From DATARH01 sp963789255 (GTDB lineage: Bacteria; Pseudomonadota; Alphaproteobacteria; ATCC43930; CGMCC-115725), in assembly GCA_963789255.1 (NCBI GenBank), contig CAWBJW010000002.1, positions 744,001-808,000 of the forward strand: a DNA stretch of 64,000 nt, written 5' to 3'. The notes under the pieces are model-generated. The model saw only the letters and a list, made by a program, of their open reading frames with translations, was not told the DNA's origin and did not search any database. A program made the translations under genes and the position numbers. Position 1 is the first letter of the stretch. Each line of letters begins with the position of its first letter. Of the stretch, positions 35,923-45,263 are shown one piece after another.

Positions 35923-36272
35923 TGCCTCAGACGGCGCCAGAGGAGGTAGCCTCGATACCCTAACCTTATCCTCCTGCAGCGGTCCTTGCGCGAAGATGGT
36001 AAACGACGCAGGTTTAACCACGAATTGTGATGCATTTGTGTCAACCTGCAACTAGCTTGCCCCGGCGTCCCGCGTGAGCTATGGCGGTCGCGGGACCCCG
36101 ATGCGCTGCATTGCGCCAATGCGGCCTCCGGATGGCCCGCGGCAAACCGCGCTGTTGGTGTCCAACTGCCAAACACCGGTGAGGCAATTCGTTAACCAGA
36201 GTGCGTTAGTCTATCATGTTGGTAGGGCAGTTTCCGGTTTCCGGCAGGTCCCTGTACGAGGCGAACAGAGCA
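35923..36272. promoter_or_regulatory. Divergent intergenic region, ggt / polysaccharide locus
   Basis: About 350 bases separate the divergent starts of ggt and the initiating sugar transferase. The centre (36000-36060 and 36180-36220) is AT-richer than the surroundings, with GTTAACC words at 36012 and 36191. Promoters for both directions must lie here, but no single -35/-10 pair is convincing. Confidence 0.4.
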
Positions 36273-37916
36273 ATGTCATCTTCCCCGATCCTCGATCTCG
36301 GGATTGTCAGCGGCGCGGCTGTCGGCGACCTCTCGGACCCGACGATGGGCCGGAGCACGCCGTTAGCTGGCGATGGCGAGAGGGCGTTTGGTGGCGCCGG
36401 CGCCGAACCGCTGCCGGTCAGCAATGTGATCGAACTCGAGACGCCTCAACTCGAACGTCCCGGCCTGCTCGACCGGGCGCCCATGGATCCGCGGCCGCGG
36501 ATCAACCCGCGCGCCGTGGCGCTCGCGGCGCGCCTTGCGGATGTCTTGGCGGTCGCGGCGGCCGGTGCCGTCGCGTATCGGCTGCAGCCGACCTTTCACT
36601 GGCCGCTCGATCCGACGACCACCCTCACTGCGCTTGCGGTGATGGCGATGGTGGTGCGGTTTCCGGGTGTCGAGCCACGGCTCCTCCAGGATTCGCGTCT
36701 CCGCGTGCTGTCCCGCCAGCTGGCGGACGGCACGCTGCGCACGCTGCTGCCCTTTGTCGTCAGCGTTCTCGTGGTGATCGCGCTGGTGCCGGCCGACCAC
36801 ATTTCTCGGGCTCCACTGACCCATTGGCTGACGATGTGGGCGATGGGTGCGGTGACCGGAGTCTGCGGAATAAGATTTTGCTTGGCCGGGATGATCGCGC
36901 ACTGGCGCAGTCAGGGCCGCCTCAAACAGAGGGTTGCAATCTTCGGTACCGGCGATCTCGCGGAACGGCTACTCGATCGTCTGCGCGCCTGCTGCGCCAA
37001 TTCGATCGAACTCGTCGGCGTCTTCGACGACCGCGCCCGGCGGCGCATCGCGAGCCCCGGTCTGCGCAGCCTGGCGCTTGGCACCGCCGATGATCTGATC
37101 GTGCTGTCGCGCCGCCGCGACATCGACCGCGTGCTCGTTGCCTTGCCGCACTCGGCGGAACATCGCGTCGCGGCGGTCTTGAAAAAGCTGCACCAGATGC
37201 CGGTCGAGATCAGCCTCGCCCCGGATCTCGTCGGCTACAACGTCCCGTGCCGCGACCCGGGCGACCTTGCCGGCTTGCCGCTGCTCAACGTCTATGGCCA
37301 GCCGCTCACCTTCGGCCAAGTTCTGCTGAAGAGCGCGATCGACAAGATTCTTGCCGTGTCGGCGGCGATAGTCGGCGCGCCGCTGTACCTCGCCTTGGCG
37401 ATCGCCATCAAGCTCGACAGCAGGGGGCCGGTGCTCTTTCGGCAGAACCGCGACGGCTTCGGCGACCGCGTCATCGGGGTCTACAAGTTCCGCACGATGT
37501 CGGTCGATGCGACCGACTACGATGGCAAATTCCAGGCCCGGCCGAACGATCCGCGGGTCACCCGGGTCGGCCACTTCCTGCGGCGCTGGAGCCTCGACGA
37601 GTTGCCGCAGCTGATCAATGTCATGCGCGGCGAGATGTCGCTCGTCGGACCGCGCCCGCACGCCGTCAGCATGACGGTCGAAGAGCGGCCCAACCGGGAC
37701 ATCGTGCCCGACTACGCGCTGCGCCACCACGTCAAGCCGGGGATTACCGGCTGGGCGCAGGTCAACGGCTATCACGGTCCGGTCGCCACCGAGGAAGCCC
37801 TGCGCGCCCGCGTCCGCTACGATCTCGACTACATCAACAACTGGTCGTTCTGGTTCGATTTCCAGATCATGGTACGCACCCTCACGATCGTCCTCGGCCA
37901 GCGGCACGCCTATTGA
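36273..37916 (+). CDS. Polyprenyl-phosphate sugar-1-phosphate transferase (WcaJ/ExoY type)
   Basis: The N-terminal half has about four membrane helices and a CoA-binding-like Rossmann domain (VAIFGTGDLAERLLDRL). The C-terminal half is the bacterial sugar transferase domain: a membrane re-entrant helix, GPVLFRQNRDGFGDR, YKFRTMSVDA, LRRWSLDELPQLINV, MSLVGPRPH and KPGITGWAQVNGYHG. It transfers hexose-1-phosphate from a UDP-sugar to undecaprenyl phosphate, starting repeat-unit assembly at the inner membrane. It heads the polysaccharide locus. The first ATG of the frame is 36216; I prefer 36273, which follows GAGG at a loose distance. Confidence 0.93.
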   Translation: MSSSPILDLGIVSGAAVGDLSDPTMGRSTPLAGDGERAFGGAGAEPLPVSNVIELETPQLERPGLLDRAPMDPRPRINPRAVALAARLADVLAVAAAGAVAYRLQPTFHWPLDPTTTLTALAVMAMVVRFPGVEPRLLQDSRLRVLSRQLADGTLRTLLPFVVSVLVVIALVPADHISRAPLTHWLTMWAMGAVTGVCGIRFCLAGMIAHWRSQGRLKQRVAIFGTGDLAERLLDRLRACCANSIELVGVFDDRARRRIASPGLRSLALGTADDLIVLSRRRDIDRVLVALPHSAEHRVAAVLKKLHQMPVEISLAPDLVGYNVPCRDPGDLAGLPLLNVYGQPLTFGQVLLKSAIDKILAVSAAIVGAPLYLALAIAIKLDSRGPVLFRQNRDGFGDRVIGVYKFRTMSVDATDYDGKFQARPNDPRVTRVGHFLRRWSLDELPQLINVMRGEMSLVGPRPHAVSMTVEERPNRDIVPDYALRHHVKPGITGWAQVNGYHGPVATEEALRARVRYDLDYINNWSFWFDFQIMVRTLTIVLGQRHAY

Positions 37917-38051
37917 TCGTCGGGCGGTCAGCAACCGGCTTGCGGCGCCTCGTCGAATTCGGTGATATTCCCTCATCGTCCGCAGGAGCGGCATGGCAAG
38001 CCGAGCCGCCGCTGCGGTCAACGTGCGGGAGGGTAAGGCGGGGGCGCAAGG

Positions 38052-38732
38052 GTGAGGCTCGCGTGGCTGTTCGCGATCGCTGTGCTGTTGCTCGCGCCGC
38101 TCGGCGGGTGCGCGCCGGCAGCGCCCGATCTGGCCGGCCCCGGGGTGTTCCCCGGCGGCGTGCCAGTAACCGCAGAGCATGTGCTGGCGCCGAACGACGA
38201 GCTTGAAATCCGCTTTCCGTTCTACCCCGATCTCAATGACCGGGTGGTCGTCGGTCCGGACGGGCGGCTATCGCTGCAGCTCATCAACACCGTCGCGGTC
38301 GGCGGCCTTACCGTCGGCCAGGCCACCAAGCTGTTGAATGAACGCTACGCCAAGGCGATCCGCGATCCGCAGGCGACGATCACCTTGCGCGCCTACGCGC
38401 CGCAGGAGGTCTTTGTCAACGGTTGGGTCAACAATCCCGGATTGGTGCGCAGCGATGTTCCGCTGACCGTATCGCGAGCGCTGGCGCAGGCGGGCGGCGC
38501 CAAAAGCGGCGCCCATACCGACGACATCCTGATCTTGCGTCGCTCGGCGGACGGCAAGCTCTATTACTACCAGGTCGCGCTTGGCAATTTTGCCGGCGCC
38601 GGCGGCGAGGATCCGCTGCTCAAATCCTATGATGTAGTGTACGTTCCCCAAACGATATTCGCCTCACTTCAAGATTTTCTCACCAATTACGTAAAGAATG
38701 TGCCGTTCTATTTTGAATACACGGTTCAGTGA
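38052..38732 (+). CDS. Polysaccharide export (OPX) lipoprotein, short form
   Basis: A GTG start and lipoprotein signal peptide ending Leu-Gly-Gly-Cys open a 226-residue protein. The Poly_export domain (LAPNDELEIRFPFYPDLND) and one SLBB domain (EVFVNGWVNNPGLV, then SRALAQAGG) follow. There is no room for a C-terminal outer-membrane helix, so it resembles the shorter OPX class (GumB-like) rather than full Wza. It stands 56 bases before its co-polymerase partner, the usual pairing in Wzx/Wzy-type export. Confidence 0.9.
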   Translation: MRLAWLFAIAVLLLAPLGGCAPAAPDLAGPGVFPGGVPVTAEHVLAPNDELEIRFPFYPDLNDRVVVGPDGRLSLQLINTVAVGGLTVGQATKLLNERYAKAIRDPQATITLRAYAPQEVFVNGWVNNPGLVRSDVPLTVSRALAQAGGAKSGAHTDDILILRRSADGKLYYYQVALGNFAGAGGEDPLLKSYDVVYVPQTIFASLQDFLTNYVKNVPFYFEYTVQ

Positions 38733-38787
38733 CGCTTTACCCTGGGCTACTTTATTCGCGACCCCGTGCTACCTCGAGGACAACCGC

Positions 38788-40257
38788 ATGGCCGCTAATC
38801 CCTACCAACTGACGACCCGCGAGATCCTCAGCATCCTGTTCAAGGAACGGCGCAAGCTGGTCGGCGTATTCCTAGGGCTGACGATCCTCGTGATCGGCTG
38901 GTCCTATACGCTGACGCCCTATTACGAGGCGACGACGCGGCTTTTGATCAAGAGCGGCCGCGAGTTTCAGGTGCGTTCCGACCCGAACCAGCCGGTCGTC
39001 TCGGTACCATCGGCGACGAAGCAGGAAATCGTCAATTCCGAAATCCAGATCCTGACCAGCCGCGATATTGTCGAGGCGGTGATCAACAAGATCGGCGCCG
39101 ACCGGCTCTACCCGGGAAGCGGCAGCTGGTTTGGGTCGAAGGCGACGGCGATGGACGCGGCAACGCGCAAGTTTTACGCCGATTTCCAGGCGGTACCGGT
39201 CGAGCTGGCCGACATCATCGAGGTCCGCTACCGCAACCCGGACCACGACCTCGCGGTGCAGGCGCTGAGTACCCTGGTCGAGCTCTATCAGAAGAAACAT
39301 GCGGAGATGTTCGCCGACCCGAAATATAAATTTCTCGGGCAGCAGACCAAGCAATACGAAGGCCAGCTAGACGCCGCTGCTCGGAAGGTCACCGAGATCA
39401 AGAATTCCAAATCGTTGTTCGATGTCGAGGCGCAGCGCGCCAAGCTGCTCGACGATCGCGGGGCGATCAGCACCATCCTCCAACAATTGCGCAGCCAATC
39501 GGTCGATGCCCACCAGCGTATCGATTTCCTCAAGGCCCAGCTCAAATCGACCCCGACGCTGGTCGCCGCCGGCGACAAACCGGCCGATGTGGTGGAGCAG
39601 GCCAAGGCGCGATTGCTCGATCTGCAGGTCAGGGCGCAACGACTGCGCGATCGCTATGTCGGCGACGTCAAGCCGCTGCAGGATACCGAGCAGGAGATTG
39701 CCAGCGTCAGGCAATTCATCAACGGTCCCGGGGCGGGCACCACATCGTGGTCGCAACGCAACCCCGCCTATGACGACATGGTGGTCGCGCTGAACCGCGC
39801 GCTTGCCGATGCGGCGCCGCTCGATCAGGAAATCGCGCTGCGCACAACGCAGGAAGCCGCGATCGACCAGCGCCTGCGCAACCTGGAAGACGGTGCCCGG
39901 TCACTCGACGACGCTCAGCGCGAGCAGCACACGCTCGAAGAGCTCGTCCATACCTACCGCGCCCGCTATGAAGAGGCGCGGATGAACGAAAACCTCGATC
40001 GCAACAACTTTGTCAGCGTCAGCGTCGTCCAGCAGGCGGCGGCGCCGGCGCAGCCGGCGGGGCCGCACCACCTGCCCTATGCGCTTGCCGGCATCCTGAT
40101 CGGCATCGTTGGCGCCTCCGGCGTGCTGATCTACCTGCTGGTCTTCCGCGAGACCCTGATCACCGTCGAGAGCGTCGAACGGATCATCGGAGTTCCTGTG
40201 CTGGCCTCGGTCCCGACCTCGCGCCCGCCTGGGAACGACAACCGGGAAGCGGCATGA
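38788..40257 (+). CDS. Polysaccharide co-polymerase / chain-length protein (GumC/Wzc-like, no kinase)
   Basis: The N-terminal Wzz domain has a transmembrane helix (about residues 25-45), and a long periplasmic region rich in alpha-helical coiled coil includes a GNVR-like segment. A second transmembrane helix (LPYALAGILIGIVGASGVLIYLL) lies near the C-terminus. The polypeptide ends soon after, without a Walker-type tyrosine kinase domain; that function could be supplied by the separate ATPase gene at 41784. The ATG at 38788 follows CGAGGA. Confidence 0.9.
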   Translation: MAANPYQLTTREILSILFKERRKLVGVFLGLTILVIGWSYTLTPYYEATTRLLIKSGREFQVRSDPNQPVVSVPSATKQEIVNSEIQILTSRDIVEAVINKIGADRLYPGSGSWFGSKATAMDAATRKFYADFQAVPVELADIIEVRYRNPDHDLAVQALSTLVELYQKKHAEMFADPKYKFLGQQTKQYEGQLDAAARKVTEIKNSKSLFDVEAQRAKLLDDRGAISTILQQLRSQSVDAHQRIDFLKAQLKSTPTLVAAGDKPADVVEQAKARLLDLQVRAQRLRDRYVGDVKPLQDTEQEIASVRQFINGPGAGTTSWSQRNPAYDDMVVALNRALADAAPLDQEIALRTTQEAAIDQRLRNLEDGARSLDDAQREQHTLEELVHTYRARYEEARMNENLDRNNFVSVSVVQQAAAPAQPAGPHHLPYALAGILIGIVGASGVLIYLLVFRETLITVESVERIIGVPVLASVPTSRPPGNDNREAA

Positions 40258-40301
40258 GGGCGGCTGCGGCGCAGCCGGGGACCTGACCAGGGCGGACGGG
40301 G

Positions 40302-41657
40302 ATGTACGAGCGCTTCTACGGCCTGTCCCGGACGCCCTTCGCGGTCACTCCCGACCCGGCGATGCTGTTCATGAGCCGGATCCATCGCGAAGCGCTGGCG
40401 ACGATCATCTATGGCGTCGAGACCCGCAAGGGCTTCATCGTTTGCACCGGTGAGGTCGGGACCGGCAAAAGCACGATAATCCGCGCCTTTTTCGATCAGG
40501 CGCGAGCGGATGCGGTCAAGCTGATCTATATCTTCACGCCGCAGGTCACCCCGCTCGAGATGTCCCGGTTCATCTGCCAGGAACTTGGCTTGGAGGACCC
40601 CCCAAGCATCTTTGCCGCGGTGCCGCGCCTGCAGCTCAAGCTGCTCGAAGTGTTCGAGAGCGGCAAGACCGTGGTGCTGATGATCGACGAGGCTCAGCTG
40701 CTGCCGCCGGAGACGCTCGAATTCTTGCGCCTTCTCAGTAATTTTGAGACCGATACGGAAAAGCTGATCCAGATCGTGCTGGTCGGCCAGCCGGAGGTGG
40801 ACACGATGCTGGCCCGGCGCGACATGCGGCAGGTCAACCAGCGGGTCGCCTTGCGCGCGCGGCTTGGCGCCTTCAGCCTCGAGGAAAGCTTCGAGTATAT
40901 CGAGCACCGGTTGCGGGTGAGCGGCGCCGGCGACATCGCCCAGGTGATGTCGCCGAGCGCGGCCTGGCTGATCGCCGAAGCGGCCGGCGGCATCCCGCGC
41001 CGCATCAACATTCTCGCCGACAACGCCCTGATCGCCGGGTTCGGCGCCGCGCAACGCCCCCTCGGCAGCCAGCTTGCCGGAACCGCCGTTCGCGAGTTCA
41101 TTGCCAAATCGGGTGCGGCCGGCCCGGTCGGCGTCGGGCGTTTTGGCTCGGGTTGGCGCGCGGCCCGCAGGCTGCGCAGCGCGCTCGCCAGAGAAAAGGG
41201 CGAGCCGGCCGAGTGGGTGTCCGCCGCCCCGCCCGCCAGTCGCCGCAGCGCGGCGCCGGTTCGCGCCGGTGCCGACAAGCCTGCGGAGCCGGGCGGTGAC
41301 GGTTGGCAGGTATCCCGCGTCGCGGACGGCGCGCCGGTCTCGATCGTCGGCACGGTCATCGTCGCTCCGATTGCGCGACCGATCGCGCCCGCTGCCGATG
41401 ACCGGCCATCGGCCAGCCGCCAACCCGACGCCCCGCCCCGCACGGTGCCGTCCCTGGCGATGCCGGTGATGGCGCCCCAGGAGTCGTCGGGCGCGAACGG
41501 CGCTGCGGCGCCGCCTGGCGCGACGGCACTGCCGCGGGCGCCGAATGCGCGTCCTGGTCCGGCGGCGCAATGGCCGGCGCTGTCGCGGGTCCGCACAGGC
41601 TTGCACATGGCGCCGCGACGCGGCCAGGCTGCTGCGCTGATCACGTTCGAGAGTTAA
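40302..41657 (+). CDS. ExeA/XrtA-associated type AAA ATPase
   Basis: Residues 1-270 form an AAA ATPase with MYERFYGLSRTPFAVTPDP, Walker A GEVGTGKST, Walker B VVLMIDEAQLL, and a sensor region around QIVLVGQPEVDTML. The signature matches ExeA-like ATPases found in exopolysaccharide and exosortase loci, where they are thought to support assembly or export. The last ~170 residues are Pro/Ala/Arg-rich, low complexity and probably disordered; no peptidoglycan-binding domain is seen. No exosortase gene is in the window. It starts 44 bases after the co-polymerase gene. Confidence 0.85.
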   Translation: MYERFYGLSRTPFAVTPDPAMLFMSRIHREALATIIYGVETRKGFIVCTGEVGTGKSTIIRAFFDQARADAVKLIYIFTPQVTPLEMSRFICQELGLEDPPSIFAAVPRLQLKLLEVFESGKTVVLMIDEAQLLPPETLEFLRLLSNFETDTEKLIQIVLVGQPEVDTMLARRDMRQVNQRVALRARLGAFSLEESFEYIEHRLRVSGAGDIAQVMSPSAAWLIAEAAGGIPRRINILADNALIAGFGAAQRPLGSQLAGTAVREFIAKSGAAGPVGVGRFGSGWRAARRLRSALAREKGEPAEWVSAAPPASRRSAAPVRAGADKPAEPGGDGWQVSRVADGAPVSIVGTVIVAPIARPIAPAADDRPSASRQPDAPPRTVPSLAMPVMAPQESSGANGAAAPPGATALPRAPNARPGPAAQWPALSRVRTGLHMAPRRGQAAALITFES

Positions 41658-41783
41658 CTGTTTCTAGACCAATCTGTCAACTTTATGGCCCATGTTATCT
41701 ATTCTTGGCGGTGCAAGAGGCGGCGCTCGTTTTGACGGCGAAATATTTTGCCAACTCGCCGGGCATTGGGAAGGCGGTGGTAC

Positions 41784-42518
41784 GTGAGCAGCGTCTACGA
41801 AGCCTTGCAGCGGGCGCGGCGGGGCAGCAGAAGTGTCGCTCCGCTGCGCCCTCCGGCAGCGCGCGAGATCATCCGATCGCCGGTATCGCTGGCTCCCGGC
41901 CCATTGGCAACACCGCTGGCGCCGCTGCTGGCGGCGATACGTCCGTTGCTCGACAGCAAGGCGGGCGTGGTCTTGCACCTCGTCGCCGCGACCGCTGGCG
42001 AGGGAGCGTCAACGATCGCGCGCGAATTCGCGATGCTCGCGGGCACCACCGGCCATCGCCGCACGCTGCTGATCGATGCGGATCGCCGCAATCCGCAGAC
42101 GGCGCGGGCATTCGGCGTTGAGACCGGGCAGGGGCTTGTCGAGTTTTTGTGGGGTGGCCTCGACAATTCCGACGTTCTGCAGCCGATCCCTGGTACATTA
42201 TTGTCGGTGACCTGCCTGATCGGGGAGCGCGGCCCCACTTCCGTCAACGCCGAGAGTCTGCGCGAGCTTTACGGCCGCTTGCGCCAGCAGTTCGAGCTGG
42301 TCGTGGTCGATTGCCCGCCGGTCGGCGATGGTACCTATTCGAGCCTGCTGCCGGCAGCGGTTGACGGGGTCGTCCTGGTCGTCCAAGCGGAAAAGACCCG
42401 GCCGGCGGTCATCGCGCATGCCAAGGACATCGTTCAGCAGGCCGGCGGTCAGGTGCTCGGCGCGGTATTGAACCGGCGGACGAACTATATCCCGGAGTTC
42501 CTGTACAAGCTGCTGTGA
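41784..42518 (+). CDS. CpsD/CapB-like polysaccharide ATPase with degenerate Walker A
   Basis: The fold is that of BY-kinase cytoplasmic domains: a SSVYEAL start, a Walker A region ATAGEGASTIA, Walker A' LLIDADRRNP, and Walker B LVVVDCPPVGD. The Walker A lysine (GEGKST in active kinases) is Ala here, so ATP hydrolysis or autophosphorylation is questionable. There is no Tyr cluster at the C-terminus; the chain ends FLYKLL with one Tyr. It probably partners the kinase-less co-polymerase. The GTG at 41784 is preferred to the ATG at 41748 because it starts the family-like Ser-Ser-Val-Tyr-Glu. Confidence 0.85.
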   Translation: MSSVYEALQRARRGSRSVAPLRPPAAREIIRSPVSLAPGPLATPLAPLLAAIRPLLDSKAGVVLHLVAATAGEGASTIAREFAMLAGTTGHRRTLLIDADRRNPQTARAFGVETGQGLVEFLWGGLDNSDVLQPIPGTLLSVTCLIGERGPTSVNAESLRELYGRLRQQFELVVVDCPPVGDGTYSSLLPAAVDGVVLVVQAEKTRPAVIAHAKDIVQQAGGQVLGAVLNRRTNYIPEFLYKLL

Positions 42519-42623
42519 GCCGGGCGCGGCCGAGGGTCGGACGGCGGCACCGCCGATTTGGCCGCGCGGCGCTGGCCGGGCAAACGCTGATCGGCCCCTG
42601 CGCCATGAGCGCGTCCGACGCCT

Positions 42624-44282
42624 ATGATCAGTGACGGGCTGCCGGCGAATACGAGCGGCGAGTTCCCAGTCGTCGTGGTCGGCGCCGGGCCGGCGGGGCT
42701 CGTTCATGCGCTCGAATTGCGCCGGCATGGCGTTGAGGTCCTGGTGCTGGCCGGCGGGATCGACGGCTTCAGCGCCGAGTTCCAGGAACTGGCCGATGCG
42801 GAAATCGTCGATCCGTCGCACCATGCCCCGATGCGGCATGCGGTGCGCCGCGCTCTTGGCGGGACATCGCTGTTGTGGGGCGGCCGTTGCGTGCCATTCG
42901 ACGATATCGACTTCGCCGTCCGGCCGCATGTGCCGTTCAGCATCTGGCCGATAAGCGCCGAGGATGTCGCATCGTGGTACGACCGGGCGATACCCTACCT
43001 CGATATCGGGGAACCACGCTTTTCGGAGCCGTTGTCACCGCCTCCGGCCCCGGGCGACGCCCGCTTTGACCGGCTCGAACGCTGGAGCGAGGGGCGCAAC
43101 ATACGACGGCTGCACGCCGCAGCGTTGGCCAGAGACCCAGAGTTGCGCATCTGCCTCGGCGCGGTCGCGACCGGCTTAGACATCGACCCGACCAACGGGC
43201 GTGTGGCCGCGCTGATCGTTGCCGAGCGCTCCGGGCAGCGCCGGCGATTGCCGGGGCGGGTGTTCGTCCTCGCCTGCGGCGGCCTGGAGACCACCCGGCT
43301 GCTGCTCGCAGCCCGCACGCATCAGCCGCTGTTGTTCGGCGGTCCGGCGGGCCCGCTCGGGCGCTTTTACATGGGGCACGTCGAAGGGCGCATCGCGGAG
43401 ATCGTTTTTGCCTCGGCGATCCCCGATACCGCCTTCGGGTTCTTTATCGACCGGAGCGGGCGCTATGTTCGCCGCCGGATCACCATCGCCGATGAGGCGC
43501 AGCAGCGCCAAGGACTGTTGAACCTGGCCGCGTGGCCCGACAACCCGCCGCTCAGCCAGGCCGAACACCGCAGCGCCATCCTGTCGCTTGCCTGTCTGAG
43601 CCTCGCCGCGCCCGGGGTCGGCCGCCTCCTCGCGGCCGAAGCAATCCGCCGAAAACACCTGCCGCAAGGTGGGCGCGAGATCGGCCAGCATGTCGCCAAC
43701 ATCCTGCGCGGTCTGCCGGAGGCGACGCGCGAAGCGGCAAAATTCCTTTATCTGCGCTTTGTCGCCAAGCCGCGCCTGCCCGGCTTTTTCCTGGTCAATC
43801 AGGCGCGGCGCTACGCCTTTCTGTACCATGCCGAGCAGGCGCCCAATCCCGGGAGCGCCGTCGCTCTGTCAACCCGATGCGACGCACTGGGGATGCCGCG
43901 TCTCAGGATCGACCTGCGCTACAGCGAGATCGACGCCCGCTCGGTGTTATCGAGCCACCAGATCATCGATCGCGAATTGCGGCGGACCGGGCTCGGCCGG
44001 CTCGAATATTCGTTTGCCCAAGAGGAGCGTGCGGCGCAGGTGCTGGAACAGGCGACCGACGGGTATCACCAGATCGGCACGACCCGGATGTCGGCCGATC
44101 CCGCCGCCGGGGTGGTCAACCGCGATTGCCGGGTGCACGGCACGCCGAACCTGTTCATCGCGAGCAGTTCGGTGTTCCCGACCTCGGGACAGGCCAACCC
44201 GACGCTTCTCGTCACTGCGCTTGCCTCGCGCCTTGCCGCGCACCTTGTCCGCATCCTCCCCGATCTTGATGCGCCGGATTAA
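42624..44282 (+). CDS. GMC-type FAD-dependent oxidoreductase
   Basis: The 552-residue product binds FAD through VVVVGAGPAGLVHALEL near the N-terminus. GGTSLLWGGRC matches the second GMC motif region. The GMC_oxred C-terminal domain has GYHQIGTTRMS and the NLFIASSSVFPTSGQANPT signature. Family members oxidise sugar or alcohol groups. In this locus it could modify a sugar of the repeat unit, though no Tat or Sec signal is visible, so it is presumably cytoplasmic. Its stop overlaps by 4 bases the stop of the convergent GT2 gene. Confidence 0.88.
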   Translation: MISDGLPANTSGEFPVVVVGAGPAGLVHALELRRHGVEVLVLAGGIDGFSAEFQELADAEIVDPSHHAPMRHAVRRALGGTSLLWGGRCVPFDDIDFAVRPHVPFSIWPISAEDVASWYDRAIPYLDIGEPRFSEPLSPPPAPGDARFDRLERWSEGRNIRRLHAAALARDPELRICLGAVATGLDIDPTNGRVAALIVAERSGQRRRLPGRVFVLACGGLETTRLLLAARTHQPLLFGGPAGPLGRFYMGHVEGRIAEIVFASAIPDTAFGFFIDRSGRYVRRRITIADEAQQRQGLLNLAAWPDNPPLSQAEHRSAILSLACLSLAAPGVGRLLAAEAIRRKHLPQGGREIGQHVANILRGLPEATREAAKFLYLRFVAKPRLPGFFLVNQARRYAFLYHAEQAPNPGSAVALSTRCDALGMPRLRIDLRYSEIDARSVLSSHQIIDRELRRTGLGRLEYSFAQEERAAQVLEQATDGYHQIGTTRMSADPAAGVVNRDCRVHGTPNLFIASSSVFPTSGQANPTLLVTALASRLAAHLVRILPDLDAPD

Positions 44283-45263
44283 TTGTCGCAATCGCCTGCT
44301 GCAACGCTGCGGTGGGCGGGCGGCGGGAGATCGGGCGCTCGACCCGCGCCAGCGCCCCGCCCATACAGGCGCAGATGCAGGCGCGGGTGCCACAGCACCT
44401 TGCCAAGGCCGGCCGCTGCCTTTGCCGCGACCGGCAGCCAGGCGCTGTGATTGCAGAGCCGCAGGACCAGCGCCGCCGGCCCCCAGAGCACGAACTGGGC
44501 ACAGCCCACAGCCATCAACCGCGCCGCTCGACCCAGGCTCGCGCGGCCGCACGGCAGTGCAGACGTAAGTGGTCGTCTGCGCGCCGCGGAATATGCGGCG
44601 GACCAGGTAATGGGGGTCAAGCCGGTCGGCCGGAACCGCCTCCCACGCGACCGCCTCGGCGCTCCACAACAGCCGGTGGCCGCTGCGGGTCAATTGGCGC
44701 AGGAAAACGGTGTCTTCGCCGCCCGTCAGCCCGAGCCGCGGATCGAACGGCTCGGCCCCGGCGAAGCACCGCTCCTTTACGAAAATGCTGTTCGCAATGG
44801 ACCAAAGCGGCAGCGCCGTGCCGGTCGGTACTCGGGCATCCCGCGTATATACCTTGCGGCAATAAGGGTGCACGGCCGTCGCCGCCGGGAAAAGCGGATA
44901 GACCGGTCCGACCGCTGCGTCGGCGCCAAATTTTCGCACAGTCGACAGCAACGCGGCGAGCCAGCCCCGCTCGACCTGGACATCGTCATCGACAAAGGCG
45001 AGATAACGGCCGGTGGCGGCGGCGACCCCGGTATTGCGCGCGTGCGAGATGCCCGGGCGCGGCTCGGCGACGTAACGGATCGGCACCGCACGGCCGCGAG
45101 CCAACGCTGTCGCGACCGGCTCCGCCGAGCGCTCGGCATCATTGTCGACGACGATGATCTCGAACGGCCCGCTGCTCCCTTCCTGGGCCAACACGCTGGT
45201 TATCGCCCGCTCCAGACCGAGCGGCCTGCGAAAGGAGGGGATGACGACGCTGGTCTCGATCAT
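44279..45263 (-). CDS. Family 2 glycosyltransferase, frameshifted near its C-terminus
   Basis: The GT-A domain starts TSVVIPSFRRPLGLERAI and has the nucleotide-binding FVDDDV (DXD) motif, HARNTGVAAATGRYLAF and the Gly-Gly-Glu-Asp acidic motif. After GAQTTTYV the first frame turns into low-complexity sequence. The next frame (ending at 44279) continues sensibly with a hydrophobic membrane-associated tail (VLWGPAALVLRLC, then HPRLHLRLYG). A single extra base at about 44530-44560 explains this. The start overlaps the ATP-grasp stop as ATGA, so the two are translationally coupled. Confidence 0.85.
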
